Shown here: positions 35,348 to 43,913 of the stretch, piece by piece
How the letters are laid out: every line of letters begins with the position of its first letter
Numbering within the stretch: the stretch's first letter is position 1
NCBI RefSeq assembly: GCF_949774925.1
Contig: NZ_OX458932.1
Location: forward strand, 2,356,001 to 2,420,000
DNA: 64,000 bases
From: Candidatus Methylacidiphilum fumarolicum
GTDB lineage: Bacteria; Verrucomicrobiota; Verrucomicrobiia; Methylacidiphilales; Methylacidiphilaceae
Reading direction: 5' to 3'
Notes under the pieces: generated by a model
The model's database searches: none
The model's input: only the letters and a program-made list of their open reading frames with translations
Told to the model about the DNA's origin: nothing
Translations under genes and position numbers: made by a program

Positions 35348-37165
35348 CTATAAAGGTTGATTTAAAAGGCCAGCAATATGCAATTTGCGCAGCATGGAAC
35401 GCTTTTTTCTCTGATGGGTTTCCATTCTTTTCAAAATGTCTACCAGTGATTTTACCGCTTCAACAATATAAGGGCCTTTATTGAGCATTACGCATTCCGA
35501 TCTTTGAGCCATAGCTGCATCAGTCACCTCAGCTCTAGAAGGAATCCCAGTCTTTGCTAAAGACTCCAAGACTTGAGTAGCCCAAATGACTGGAATATGC
35601 GCTGCTTCGGATATCCAAAGGATTTCTTCTTGAACCTCAGCCAGTCTTTCATAGCCACATTCGACGGCAAGATCTCCTCTAGCAATCATGACTCCAACAC
35701 TACGATTCTTCATCGCTTTGAGTAAAATTAAAGGTAGGTTTTCAAAGGCTTTTCTAGTCTCGATTTTGAGGATTATACCTAAATTCTGTGTTGATTCGTA
35801 GTTCAAAGCCTTTTCAAGATCATCTATATCGGATGGTATCCTTAAAAATGAAATTCCAACAGCATCAGCATGCTTACCAATAAAGGATAGAATCTTAAGA
35901 TCTTGATCAGTTATAGCAGAAATTTTGAGATCTGATACAGGAAGGTTTATGCCTCTATCAACACGAAGTTTTAAGCCTTTAGAGGGAGCATGTGTGATCT
36001 CTACGGCAGCTCCATCGTCAGTGCATTGGAGGATTCTTCCTCCAATTTTTCCATCATCAAACCAGATTGGTTCATCCACCTTAACATCATGGAGAATTTG
36101 TGGCTGGGAAATCCATAACGTACCGACCATACCTTCTTGCTTTATCCCTTTTATAGGGGATTGCCCACCCTGAATCCATAGTCTATCATTTTTCTTGACT
36201 AATAGAAAAGGTTGTTGCGGAGAAAGACTTTTCAGAGTCGTAGCCCTTTGGGGTAATTCTGGGCTATCAGGAAGATGAACGAAAACAATACCTTCTTTTA
36301 GATAACCTGTTTGGGTGGAATAAGAAAGCCATCCCCTTTCGACTACATGATCGATTCTAAGAGTTCTTGCTTTTCCTCTAGCATCAAAAAATCTGACAAC
36401 ATCTCCCACTTTTAGCCCATCAATCCATTCTTTGTCGAATTTCAAAAACAAATCTGCTTCTAGGATTGGATCAGCCATGGATTCATCATTGCCAATCCAA
36501 ACTTTAGCTGGTTCTATTATTCTTCCAAAGGGATCTCTTAATGGTCTAAAAAAGCACGCCTTAACAGATGGATCTATTGCTACTATCCGCAACTTCGGCC
36601 CAGGCAAATCCATCACTATTTTACAGGAATATCCTAATTCTTGAGAGAGTCTGCGGCTATTTTCAATCATCCGTATCCATACATCGGGAGAATCATGGGC
36701 ACAGTTGATTCGAATTACATTCATGCCTGCTTTTAGAAGATCCACAAGAAGCTTCTGATTCTCTGCAGCTTCTGTTGGCAGGGTAACCATAATACTGGTA
36801 TGACAGCCTGGATGAGGTTCTCCTAAAAGTCTTCTAGTGTTTCGTAGAAGCAATTCGGCACCCTCATTCCGACTAATATGTTTGGTCGGAGAATGTACTT
36901 TTTTCCCCAATGCATTGAGAACATTTTCAAGACTCCATATGACGCAAGATTCAGAACGTCCCAAAGAGGATATACCTATATCAGTGAGTTCATCTTGGAT
37001 CTGTCGAAGGTCAAAGCGGCGTAACGCTAAATAATGAATCAGGTTAGCTGCACTTAATCTGTTGTCTTCATGGACAGAGTCAATAAAATTTTGATGAGCC
37101 TTTTCAGCTTGAAGAATTTCATTATATAGATCCACCAAAGAATTGATAAGTTCGGCTCGGCTCAT
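35348..37165 (-). CDS. Pyruvate kinase-family protein with long N-terminal extension and no C-terminal regulatory domain
   Basis: The C-terminal two-thirds (from about residue 123) show the pyruvate kinase barrel: AGMNVIRINCAHDS, IVMDLPGPKLRI, a B domain with IWFDDGKIGG, then ILKIETRKAFENL with the catalytic-Lys/Glu region, MIARGDLAVECG and VIWATQVLESLAKTGIPSRAEVTDA. The first strand, normally TIGPA, reads VTLPTEA. About 120 helical residues precede it, and the allosteric C-terminal domain is absent: the protein ends about 45 residues after the barrel. It probably converts phosphoenolpyruvate to pyruvate, but without the usual allostery. It lies convergent to hyhL. Confidence 0.8.
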   Translation of the reverse strand: MSRAELINSLVDLYNEILQAEKAHQNFIDSVHEDNRLSAANLIHYLALRRFDLRQIQDELTDIGISSLGRSESCVIWSLENVLNALGKKVHSPTKHISRNEGAELLLRNTRRLLGEPHPGCHTSIMVTLPTEAAENQKLLVDLLKAGMNVIRINCAHDSPDVWIRMIENSRRLSQELGYSCKIVMDLPGPKLRIVAIDPSVKACFFRPLRDPFGRIIEPAKVWIGNDESMADPILEADLFLKFDKEWIDGLKVGDVVRFFDARGKARTLRIDHVVERGWLSYSTQTGYLKEGIVFVHLPDSPELPQRATTLKSLSPQQPFLLVKKNDRLWIQGGQSPIKGIKQEGMVGTLWISQPQILHDVKVDEPIWFDDGKIGGRILQCTDDGAAVEITHAPSKGLKLRVDRGINLPVSDLKISAITDQDLKILSFIGKHADAVGISFLRIPSDIDDLEKALNYESTQNLGIILKIETRKAFENLPLILLKAMKNRSVGVMIARGDLAVECGYERLAEVQEEILWISEAAHIPVIWATQVLESLAKTGIPSRAEVTDAAMAQRSECVMLNKGPYIVEAVKSLVDILKRMETHQRKKRSMLRKLHIAGLLNQPL

Positions 37166-37669
37166 GGTTTTTCATACCCTTGATAAAATCTTCAGGGGTT
37201 TTAGCAATTGACCTTTCTTTTTGGCCACAAATTTCAAAGTTTCTCCTTCTTCCTTATGCAAAAGCACTCTATCCCCATTGAATCCATTTCCTAAGAACAC
37301 TTTAACAGTACTGATAAAAAGAAAATACTAAAACGAAAATGAAGGGTTTAGCTTGATTTTTTTCTCTCAACCCTAAACCATCGAAACCCTTCAGGGTTGA
37401 AAAAAGCTCAAGGGTTGACATACCCGGCCCGCAAAGCATAGACAGACCTTCTTTTAACCCTTTCAACTCTATTTTTACATATTTCTATATTTTTTTGGGG
37501 AAGCAATTTTTCCATGCAAAAAAAAATCTAAAATTTTTTTTCTTTAAGTGGTGGTTTTAAAAAGAAAAAAACTTTTTTACATTCTGATTTCTCTTTCTCC
37601 TCGCAATTCCTTTTTCTCTATTCTCTTTTCCGGTTCATGTTCTATTTTTTATATTAACATTTGCTGTTA
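37166..37669. promoter_or_regulatory. 504-base gap with a cluster of AGGGTT/AACCCT repeats
   Basis: This region lies upstream of the pyruvate kinase gene and downstream of the restriction-modification gene. Six copies of the hexamer AGGGTT or its complement occur at 37343, 37369, 37385, 37393, 37411 and 37456; two form a compact palindrome, AACCCTTCAGGGTT (37385-37398). The rest is AT-rich, including an A-run/T-run near 37517-37543 that could end the minus-strand transcript. No open frame of note. Confidence 0.45.
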
Positions 37670-40390
37670 TTATGCAAAAATCTTTTCATATATTTCTTCA
37701 TAAAGCCTTGCCATATCTTCTAACTTCTGCTGTGGGATATCAACTTTGTAAAATTCTGCTTTTACCAAGTTCTTTTTACTCTTTATTTTAGGATAACCAC
37801 TTTTACCTACTGATGAAAGGTGTTCTAATATCTTTATATTTTCATCTTGTAGTAAAGAATAAAATAAAGCAAAAGAGCCTATCATACTTGGATTGTTTTT
37901 CTTTCTTAATACTATAAAGTCTTTTGAAAATAAAAATCGTGAGCTGGACTTAGTTACTACTGCTATCTTCTTTTGATAAACTCTCACTGGGGCAATGATA
38001 ACATCACCTTCTTTTAGATAACCAAACTTACCATTTCTTATTTTCTTAAGCATTCGTTCTCGGTTTGACGTAGTTGTAAAGGATAGGTTTTTAGGAGTAA
38101 TTATCCCTGATCCACCTGCAACTATATCCCTTGTTTCACATAAAAATAAATCGGTTTTTAAGTTAATATTTCTTTGCTTTTCAACTTCTCCGATCTCCCA
38201 ATCTATTAATGCGAATGTTTCTTTTGTAGGAGATACTGCTTGAGATACGGTAGGGCTTAGGTTTAGATTCCTTTTGATTAATAATTCCTGTAATGTTAAA
38301 ACATTGATTTTCTCATCTTTTACTTCAATACTACCTTCAAAAGCTGATGCTATTATAGCTGCAATATCATCAGTTAAATCATTCTCAGAACTCTCTATGG
38401 TTGTAACTGTTTTTTGTTTCTTTAGTCTTACATATCCAATATTTTTGGCATCGTAAAACATTATTCTTTCATCTTTGATTTTTTCTATAAACTGCTCTGG
38501 CGAATTGATAATATTATGAAATAGTTTGTTGCTTGTCCCTAAATCTCTTTTCTCGACAAAAACTAAAACTGTTCTTTGCTGCGCGTGGGGTGCGAAAGCA
38601 TGCTCTGGCAACCCTACAACAGCAACTATCTTGAAATAACATAAGAATAATAGTTTTGCTTTAAAGTATTCTTGGCCATCAAAAAGTGATATCGGAAATA
38701 CAGCCCCTATTCTTCCTTTGGTGTTTAAAAGCTGGAACCATCTTTCAGCGAAAAAGCATTCCGATGCTGTTGTGGTGTTGTTTTTAAATGAAACAAAAGC
38801 GTTAGTTCTAAAATATGGGTATTCTGTTGACTTTATATCCAAACTAAAAGGAGGATTTGTGATGATAAAGTCAAATCCGGAGCCGTCTTTTAATACTTCA
38901 AAAGTGCTACCGCTATTAAATCTTTGAATAGATTCCTTTTTTATATTAGGAAATGGTAGGTTAGATAAAGGAGACAGGCTATCCCTTGTGTAAATATTGG
39001 CTGATCCATCTCCGTGGATTACCATGTTAACTTTGCATAATGCTGTGGCTTTTTCATTGTTATCAATTCCAAAAAGTATTTTTAAAGCATTTTCTCTAAT
39101 TTTATCAATAGGTTCATCTTTAAAAATTAATCTTAATGCTTCAATTAAAAAGGTTCCAGATCCACAAGATGGATCAAGGATATACTTATAATCTCCTTCC
39201 TTTAAGCTTTCTTTTACTTTTTCAATATTTAATGCTTTGCATACAAACCTAGAGATATTAGGATGCGTAAAGAATAAACCTCTACTTTGTCTAAAAATAG
39301 AATGCATAAAATCAAGGAATATATCCCCCATGGAGTCTTCGCCTAAGAACCTTAAGCTTCTTAGTCTAATCCGCTGAAGATACGGTATTATTTCTAATAA
39401 AATCTTTGCTCTATTTTGATGATTTAAAATTTCTCTTCTTTTTGCACTTTTTGCATCTTCACCTAAAAGATGAATTGATGCGTTTTCAAGCAGTTCTTTT
39501 ATCCTATTGTAAAAATCGTCTTGATATAAATAATCAGAAGGTTTTACTTGAAATTTTAGTTCATAATCAGGATTACCAACGGAGCATATTTCGTCGTAAA
39601 TCTTTGCTATAAGTAAGTTTATGATGGTGTGGAAAGCGTCTTCTTCAACGATACCATTTTTTCTTAATCCTTGATGTATTTTTTCTTTTAAGAGCTTTTT
39701 AAACTCATTATGTTGTTTAATTTCTATTAGATCTTTTGCTTTGAGAATTTTTAGTTCTTTTGAGAAATATAATCCTTCAGCCGGAAGATTTAAATGAGTA
39801 AACGGAGAATTTCTTGATATTATTTCATCTAATGTAGCTTGCCCTGTTTCTACCGTTTTTTCTATGTCTGGATAAAAAAACCAATAGTATGAAAAATTAA
39901 TCTTGTCGTTTTCATATAGAACTTCACAACTAATGAGCACTAAAGGATAAGGTTTTGTTAGATCCTTCGCATAAGAATGGGCAATATTGTAAAGCTGTCT
40001 TTTAAAATAGCTAGTAAATTCAGCATCAGATATTCTGTGTATGGAAGTTTTACATTCAACCAGTGCTGTACACTGCCTATTTTTATAAACATCTCCAATG
40101 TCAATAGTAATATCTACTCTTTTAGAAGGTGCACCTACTAACGATGTTTCTTCTTTTGACATTCTATCCCTTGGTATTTTAAATTTTTCCATAAGCTGTA
40201 AGATTGCATAAGCTCTTCCTAATTCACCTAGAACTCCTTGATTATAAGAAGAAATATTATATTGTGCTTGCTTCTTAAGTGAATACACTAATGTATTGTT
40301 TTCTATTTTAACTGCTTGTTTCCCTGTTCTTATAATTTCGTCTTTTAGAGAATTAATAAATTCTTTGATTTTGTTTGTTTCGCTTTGCAT
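37670..40390 (-). CDS. Single-chain (type IIG-like) restriction-modification enzyme: nuclease, N6-adenine methylase and specificity domain
   Basis: In one 906-residue chain, an N-terminal PD-(D/E)xK-like region (VDITIDI...ALVECKTS, about residues 87-115) precedes an N6-adenine methyltransferase. Motif I ILDPSCGSGTFLIEA lies near 407 and the catalytic FIITNPPF near 510. A C-terminal type I S-like target-recognition region follows (about 720-900; GSGIITPKNLSF, KEGDVIIAPVR). This is the layout of type IIG or fused type I enzymes that cut and methylate with one polypeptide. It stands alone, is far more AT-rich than its neighbours, and is followed by IS debris, all signs of horizontal transfer. 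A methylase-only role is possible if the nuclease motif is inactive. Confidence 0.85.
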   Translation of the reverse strand: MQSETNKIKEFINSLKDEIIRTGKQAVKIENNTLVYSLKKQAQYNISSYNQGVLGELGRAYAILQLMEKFKIPRDRMSKEETSLVGAPSKRVDITIDIGDVYKNRQCTALVECKTSIHRISDAEFTSYFKRQLYNIAHSYAKDLTKPYPLVLISCEVLYENDKINFSYYWFFYPDIEKTVETGQATLDEIISRNSPFTHLNLPAEGLYFSKELKILKAKDLIEIKQHNEFKKLLKEKIHQGLRKNGIVEEDAFHTIINLLIAKIYDEICSVGNPDYELKFQVKPSDYLYQDDFYNRIKELLENASIHLLGEDAKSAKRREILNHQNRAKILLEIIPYLQRIRLRSLRFLGEDSMGDIFLDFMHSIFRQSRGLFFTHPNISRFVCKALNIEKVKESLKEGDYKYILDPSCGSGTFLIEALRLIFKDEPIDKIRENALKILFGIDNNEKATALCKVNMVIHGDGSANIYTRDSLSPLSNLPFPNIKKESIQRFNSGSTFEVLKDGSGFDFIITNPPFSLDIKSTEYPYFRTNAFVSFKNNTTTASECFFAERWFQLLNTKGRIGAVFPISLFDGQEYFKAKLLFLCYFKIVAVVGLPEHAFAPHAQQRTVLVFVEKRDLGTSNKLFHNIINSPEQFIEKIKDERIMFYDAKNIGYVRLKKQKTVTTIESSENDLTDDIAAIIASAFEGSIEVKDEKINVLTLQELLIKRNLNLSPTVSQAVSPTKETFALIDWEIGEVEKQRNINLKTDLFLCETRDIVAGGSGIITPKNLSFTTTSNRERMLKKIRNGKFGYLKEGDVIIAPVRVYQKKIAVVTKSSSRFLFSKDFIVLRKKNNPSMIGSFALFYSLLQDENIKILEHLSSVGKSGYPKIKSKKNLVKAEFYKVDIPQQKLEDMARLYEEIYEKIFA

Positions 40391-40534
40391 CTATAGTCCC
40401 TTTCTATATCTAGCTGATCTTCCACAAGTTTATAATCATTTTGCCGATGCATCAATGACTTATATAAATCCGTGTAGGACTCAATAATTTATTTAATTTT
40501 ATTATTTTGTTGGCATCGTGGCGAAAACATGTTA

Positions 40535-41017
40535 GTCAGGTAGGCATGTACTTGCAAGTGATCCACACACGCCACAAGGGGGAAGATCTATCGATCCTAT
40601 ATCGTCCGAGAGTCCTACCTGGTGGGGAAACAGGTAAATACACGCCGGATCGCCAACGTGACCCAGTTGCCGGAAGAGGCTCGAGAAGTGCTGGCGGCGG
40701 CCTTCCAAAAGAAGCATCTTGTTCCTGTAGAGGGGTTCGAAGCCTAGGAGGCACTTGATTACGGAGGATTGTCCGTTCTCGAAGAAGCCTGGCGTCGCTT
40801 TGGCCTCGATGAAGTCTTTGCCAGTGTTGGCTCGGAGCGGAAACAAAGGGTTTTGAAGGCGATGATCTTTGGCCGGATTCTTTTTCCTTCCTCGAAGCTG
40901 GCCCTTCGGGAGGAAGCGCGGGGTACCCTTCTGGCCAAGGCTTGTGGGCTCGAAGAGAAGGATCTAGATGAGGATGAGCTCTACCGGGCGATGGATGAGT
41001 TAACCCATGTTTTGTGA
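40535..41017 (+). pseudogene. N-terminal part of an IS1634-like transposase, frameshifted and with an in-frame stop
   Basis: The reading starts MYLQVIHTRHKG, then must shift frame at the G-run near 40575 to continue KIYRSYIVRESYLVGKQV...QLPEEAREVL. A TAG at 40745-40747 then interrupts, before SVLEEAWRRFGLDEVFASVGSERKQRVLKAM. The pattern is that of the N-terminal domain of IS1634/IS4-type transposases. The fragment ends at THVL just where an inverted repeat begins (41002-41020). It is much richer in GC than the flanking restriction gene. Confidence 0.75.
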
Positions 41018-41409
41018 AAATTTCGTAATTTATTGATTATCTATGGTCCTTTTTTCAATGTGTCACTATGTAGGGATTTTAGAGGTTCTTTTTTTGGATT
41101 TCCAAGGCTCTAAGGAGCTGATTTTCAGGGCGGAAAGGATCTGACACGCCTTTCGGTTTCCTGCTGTGGCCCCGCGGTGTTTGGTACCTCCAACGTCTGC
41201 TTCGACGACGTGGACGATACGTAGGTGAGTCAAGGCCTCTTCGGTGGAAAAGGGAAGCTTGGCTAGCTTTAGCTTTTTCTCCAAGAGTCGGTTGTGCAAG
41301 AAGGCCAAGGCGGCAACAAAGACATGGGCCTGGACCCGCTGGGGATCATGGTGATAGATCGGACGCATCTCTAGGACATCCTTTAGCCCATTTTCACCAA
41401 ACATGGGTT
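41002..41409. repeat. Pair of 19-base inverted repeats bracketing an inverted transposase segment
   Basis: AACCCATGTTTTGTGAAAA at 41002-41020 and its reverse complement with one mismatch at 41391-41409 flank about 370 bases. The transposase N-terminal part lies outside on the plus strand and the C-terminal part lies inside on the minus strand, consistent with inversion of the segment between the repeats. Confidence 0.7.
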
Positions 41410-41416
41410 CTGCCAT
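41066..41416 (-). pseudogene. C-terminal part of an IS1634-like transposase, in opposite orientation
   Basis: The 116-codon frame reads GLKDVLEMRPIYHHDPQRVQAHVFVAALAFLHNRLLEKKL and STEEALTHLRIVHVV, the typical C-terminal end of IS1634/IS4-family transposases (the region around the last catalytic Glu and after). No N-terminal or central catalytic part is attached. It faces the N-terminal fragment at 40535-41017. Either one element suffered an internal inversion with deletion of the middle, or two copies decayed side by side. Confidence 0.75.
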
Positions 41417-41538
41417 GAAAAGTTACAAAGCGTTGCTTTTTGGAGACAAAATCGAACCTATTACTTTTTGATTCCGGTTTAAAAATTACGGTATCGTTTG
41501 GCTACGTTGTCTTGGTGGTTTCTATGAAAAGGCTACAT

Positions 41539-42429
41539 TTAAACAGCTGATCTTGGAGCTTCTAGCAGATGACGAAGGTAAGTTGAATACGTGGAATTCC
41601 CCATCTTTTCTATCTGAGAACGAAGTTCCTGAGGCCCAATCCATCCTTTGTGGTAGGCTATTTCTTCTAGACAGCCAATTTTTAATCCTTGCCTTTGCTC
41701 TATAGTTTTCACAAACAGTGATGCATCATAGAGCAGATCATGAGTACCTGTATCCAACCAAGCTATCCCTCTTCCCAGCAACTCAACCTCAAGACTGCCC
41801 TCTTCTAGGTATTTCTTATTGAGATCGGTTATCTCCAACTCTCCTCTAGCCGATGGCTTCAGTTGGCTAGCAAAAATAGAAGCCCTACCATCATAAAAAT
41901 AGATCCCAGGCACTGCAAAGGAAGATTTCGGTTGGGCAGGTTTTTCTTCTATCGATACAACTTTCATAGATTGGTCGAATTCCACAACACCATAAGCAGA
42001 AGGGTTCGAAACATGATAGCCAAATATTGTAGCCCCATGTTTTTTTTGGGCTGCTTTGTTTAAAGTTGCACTTAAGCTGTGTCCATATAACAAATTGTCA
42101 CCAAGTACCAAACAAGAAGGCCTTCCGTTGAGAAATTTTTCACCGATAAGGTAGGCTTCGGCAAGTCCATTAGGATAAGGTTGTACCGCATAGCTAAAAT
42201 GGAGTCCGAATTGTGAGCCATCTCCTAAGAGCCTTTCAAACAACCCTATGTCACGAGGGGTTGAAATCAACAGTATGTCTCTGATGTTTGCCAACATCAA
42301 AATGGAAATGGGATAGTAGATCATCGGCTTATCATGGATTGGAAGCAGTTGTTTGCTAAGAGAAACAGTTACTGGATAAAGCCTGCTTCCAGTTCCTCCA
42401 GCAAGGACAATACCACATCTTTCCATCAT
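41539..42429 (-). CDS. rfbA: Glucose-1-phosphate thymidylyltransferase
   Basis: RfbA/RmlA makes dTDP-glucose from dTTP and glucose 1-phosphate. The 296-residue protein begins with the nucleotide loop [15 protein letters not shown], then [23 protein letters not shown] with the metal-binding Asp, and [19 protein letters not shown], all standard. The C-terminal helices expected for the allosteric site are present. It lies 45 bases downstream of rfbB on the same strand. rfbC and rfbD are not in the window, so whether rhamnose or another 6-deoxyhexose is made cannot be told. Confidence 0.95.
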   Translation of the reverse strand: MMERCGIVLAGGTGSRLYPVTVSLSKQLLPIHDKPMIYYPISILMLANIRDILLISTPRDIGLFERLLGDGSQFGLHFSYAVQPYPNGLAEAYLIGEKFLNGRPSCLVLGDNLLYGHSLSATLNKAAQKKHGATIFGYHVSNPSAYGVVEFDQSMKVVSIEEKPAQPKSSFAVPGIYFYDGRASIFASQLKPSARGELEITDLNKKYLEEGSLEVELLGRGIAWLDTGTHDLLYDASLFVKTIEQRQGLKIGCLEEIAYHKGWIGPQELRSQIEKMGNSTYSTYLRHLLEAPRSAV

Positions 42430-42474
42430 TTCCTCATTCTTTGTTTCTTTGGGTCGATTCTAGAAAATCCAGCT

Positions 42475-43563
42475 TTATGCATTATTCACTACAGATCGAC
42501 AGAGTCCTTGTCTTTTTAATAGATACCCTCTATCCAATACTGACCGAATCCAATCTTTATGTTGGACATACCATAAAATCGTTTTCCGCAACCCTTCCTC
42601 TAATTCTACCTGAGCCTCCCATCCCAATTCATTTTTCATCTTGGCGACATCGATCGCATATCTTAAATCATGACCTGGTCGATCAATTACAAAACGAATG
42701 AGCTCAGCATACCTTCTTCCAGAAGATCTTGGAAAGAGTTCATCTAATTGGGAACATATTTTTTGAACAAGCTCGAAATTGGTCATTCCCTTTCCTTTAG
42801 CAATATGATAAACCTCTCCAAGCCTCCCCCGATTTAGAACTCTCCATATGCCTGCACAATGATCTTCCACATAGATCCAATCTCTAACATTCAACCCTTT
42901 TCCATACACAGGGAGTTCCTTTTCCTCCAACGCATTGCATATCATATGTGGAATCATTTTTTCTGGATGTTGTCGAGGTCCGTAGTTATTGGAACTATGG
43001 GTAATCATCGCTGGAAATCCATAGGTCTTATGATAGGCAAGGACAAAATGATCTGAAGCTGCTTTTGAGGCTGAATAGGGACTGGAAGGATCATATACTC
43101 CACCCTCTTTTACTGGGGGATCCTCCAATGGAATGGAACCATAGACTTCATCTGTTGAAATGTGCACAAACCGAAATTTATCCCTCTCTTTTCTAGGAAG
43201 AGAAGACACATAATGGAAGGAACTCTCCAAAAGTTTAAAAGTCCCAAGAACATTGGATTGCACAAAAATTTCTGGATTATCGATCGATCGATCCACATGC
43301 GATTCAGCTGCAAAATGAACAACCGCGTTAATCTTTTCCTCGAATAGGATATTAGAGACTATTTTTTGATCACAAATATCAGCTTGTATAAATACAAAAT
43401 TATCTCTATTTTGAAGTTCTTTTATATTTTCGATCGATCCAGAATAGCCAAGCTTATCGATAACGATTATTTTTTCTACAATGCTTGAAGGCTCATTTGA
43501 AAAACAATAATCACAAAAATTGGATCCGATAAAACCCGCCCCCCCAGTAACAAGAATTTTCAT
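42475..43563 (-). CDS. rfbB: dTDP-glucose 4,6-dehydratase
   Basis: RfbB/RmlB converts dTDP-glucose to dTDP-4-keto-6-deoxyglucose. The 362-residue SDR-type protein starts MKILVTGGAGFIGSNF for NAD binding. It has HISTDEVYGS with the catalytic Asp-Glu pair, SPYSASKAASDHFV with the YxxxK motif and HSSNNYGPRQHPEKMIP, all as in RmlB. Together with rfbA it supplies the keto-sugar precursor that deoxysugar pathways and DegT-type aminotransferases use. Confidence 0.95.
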   Translation of the reverse strand: MKILVTGGAGFIGSNFCDYCFSNEPSSIVEKIIVIDKLGYSGSIENIKELQNRDNFVFIQADICDQKIVSNILFEEKINAVVHFAAESHVDRSIDNPEIFVQSNVLGTFKLLESSFHYVSSLPRKERDKFRFVHISTDEVYGSIPLEDPPVKEGGVYDPSSPYSASKAASDHFVLAYHKTYGFPAMITHSSNNYGPRQHPEKMIPHMICNALEEKELPVYGKGLNVRDWIYVEDHCAGIWRVLNRGRLGEVYHIAKGKGMTNFELVQKICSQLDELFPRSSGRRYAELIRFVIDRPGHDLRYAIDVAKMKNELGWEAQVELEEGLRKTILWYVQHKDWIRSVLDRGYLLKRQGLCRSVVNNA

Positions 43564-43913
43564 TACAAAGATTCCTTATGTTGTATTTTTAGTTGCAATA
43601 AGGCTTTAGAGCGAGAACCTAACTTATATATCATGTGAAAGATAGTTGTAAAGCATTCATTTGAGACTTTCAAGAAAAGCATTCCTTAGCCTTTTTCCAG
43701 ATAATTCACTTTTTAAATAGCTAACTACTCAATGTTATCATCGGCGAAGAGAGGCCTTTTGCCTTTTTTTATATTAAAATAATATTGTAGATGGAAGTTG
43801 TTCTTGGCGTGATTAAAGAAACATCTATGGGCACCTATCAAATAGCCTATTATTGCATAGGGATTGTACATTACCGCTGCGAAGATCTGACATAGAAAAT
43901 AATCGCAAGCCAT
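43564..43913. other. Gene-free region between rfbB and the IS605 element
   Basis: About 350 bases with no recognisable gene. A weak stem (GGC...GCC) followed by a T-run occurs near 43742-43770. The rfbB promoter should lie next to 43563. The left end of the IS605 element is expected near the right edge. Confidence 0.35.

Noticed and set aside
37343-37461. CRISPR-like repeat array from the AGGGTT hexamers
   Set aside because: The units are only 6 bases, irregularly spaced and in both orientations, with no cas genes.
37670-40390. BREX PglX or plain type I HsdM assignment for the large methylase
   Set aside because: An N-terminal ECK nuclease-like motif and a C-terminal target-recognition region are in the same chain, and no hsdR, hsdS or BREX genes are nearby.
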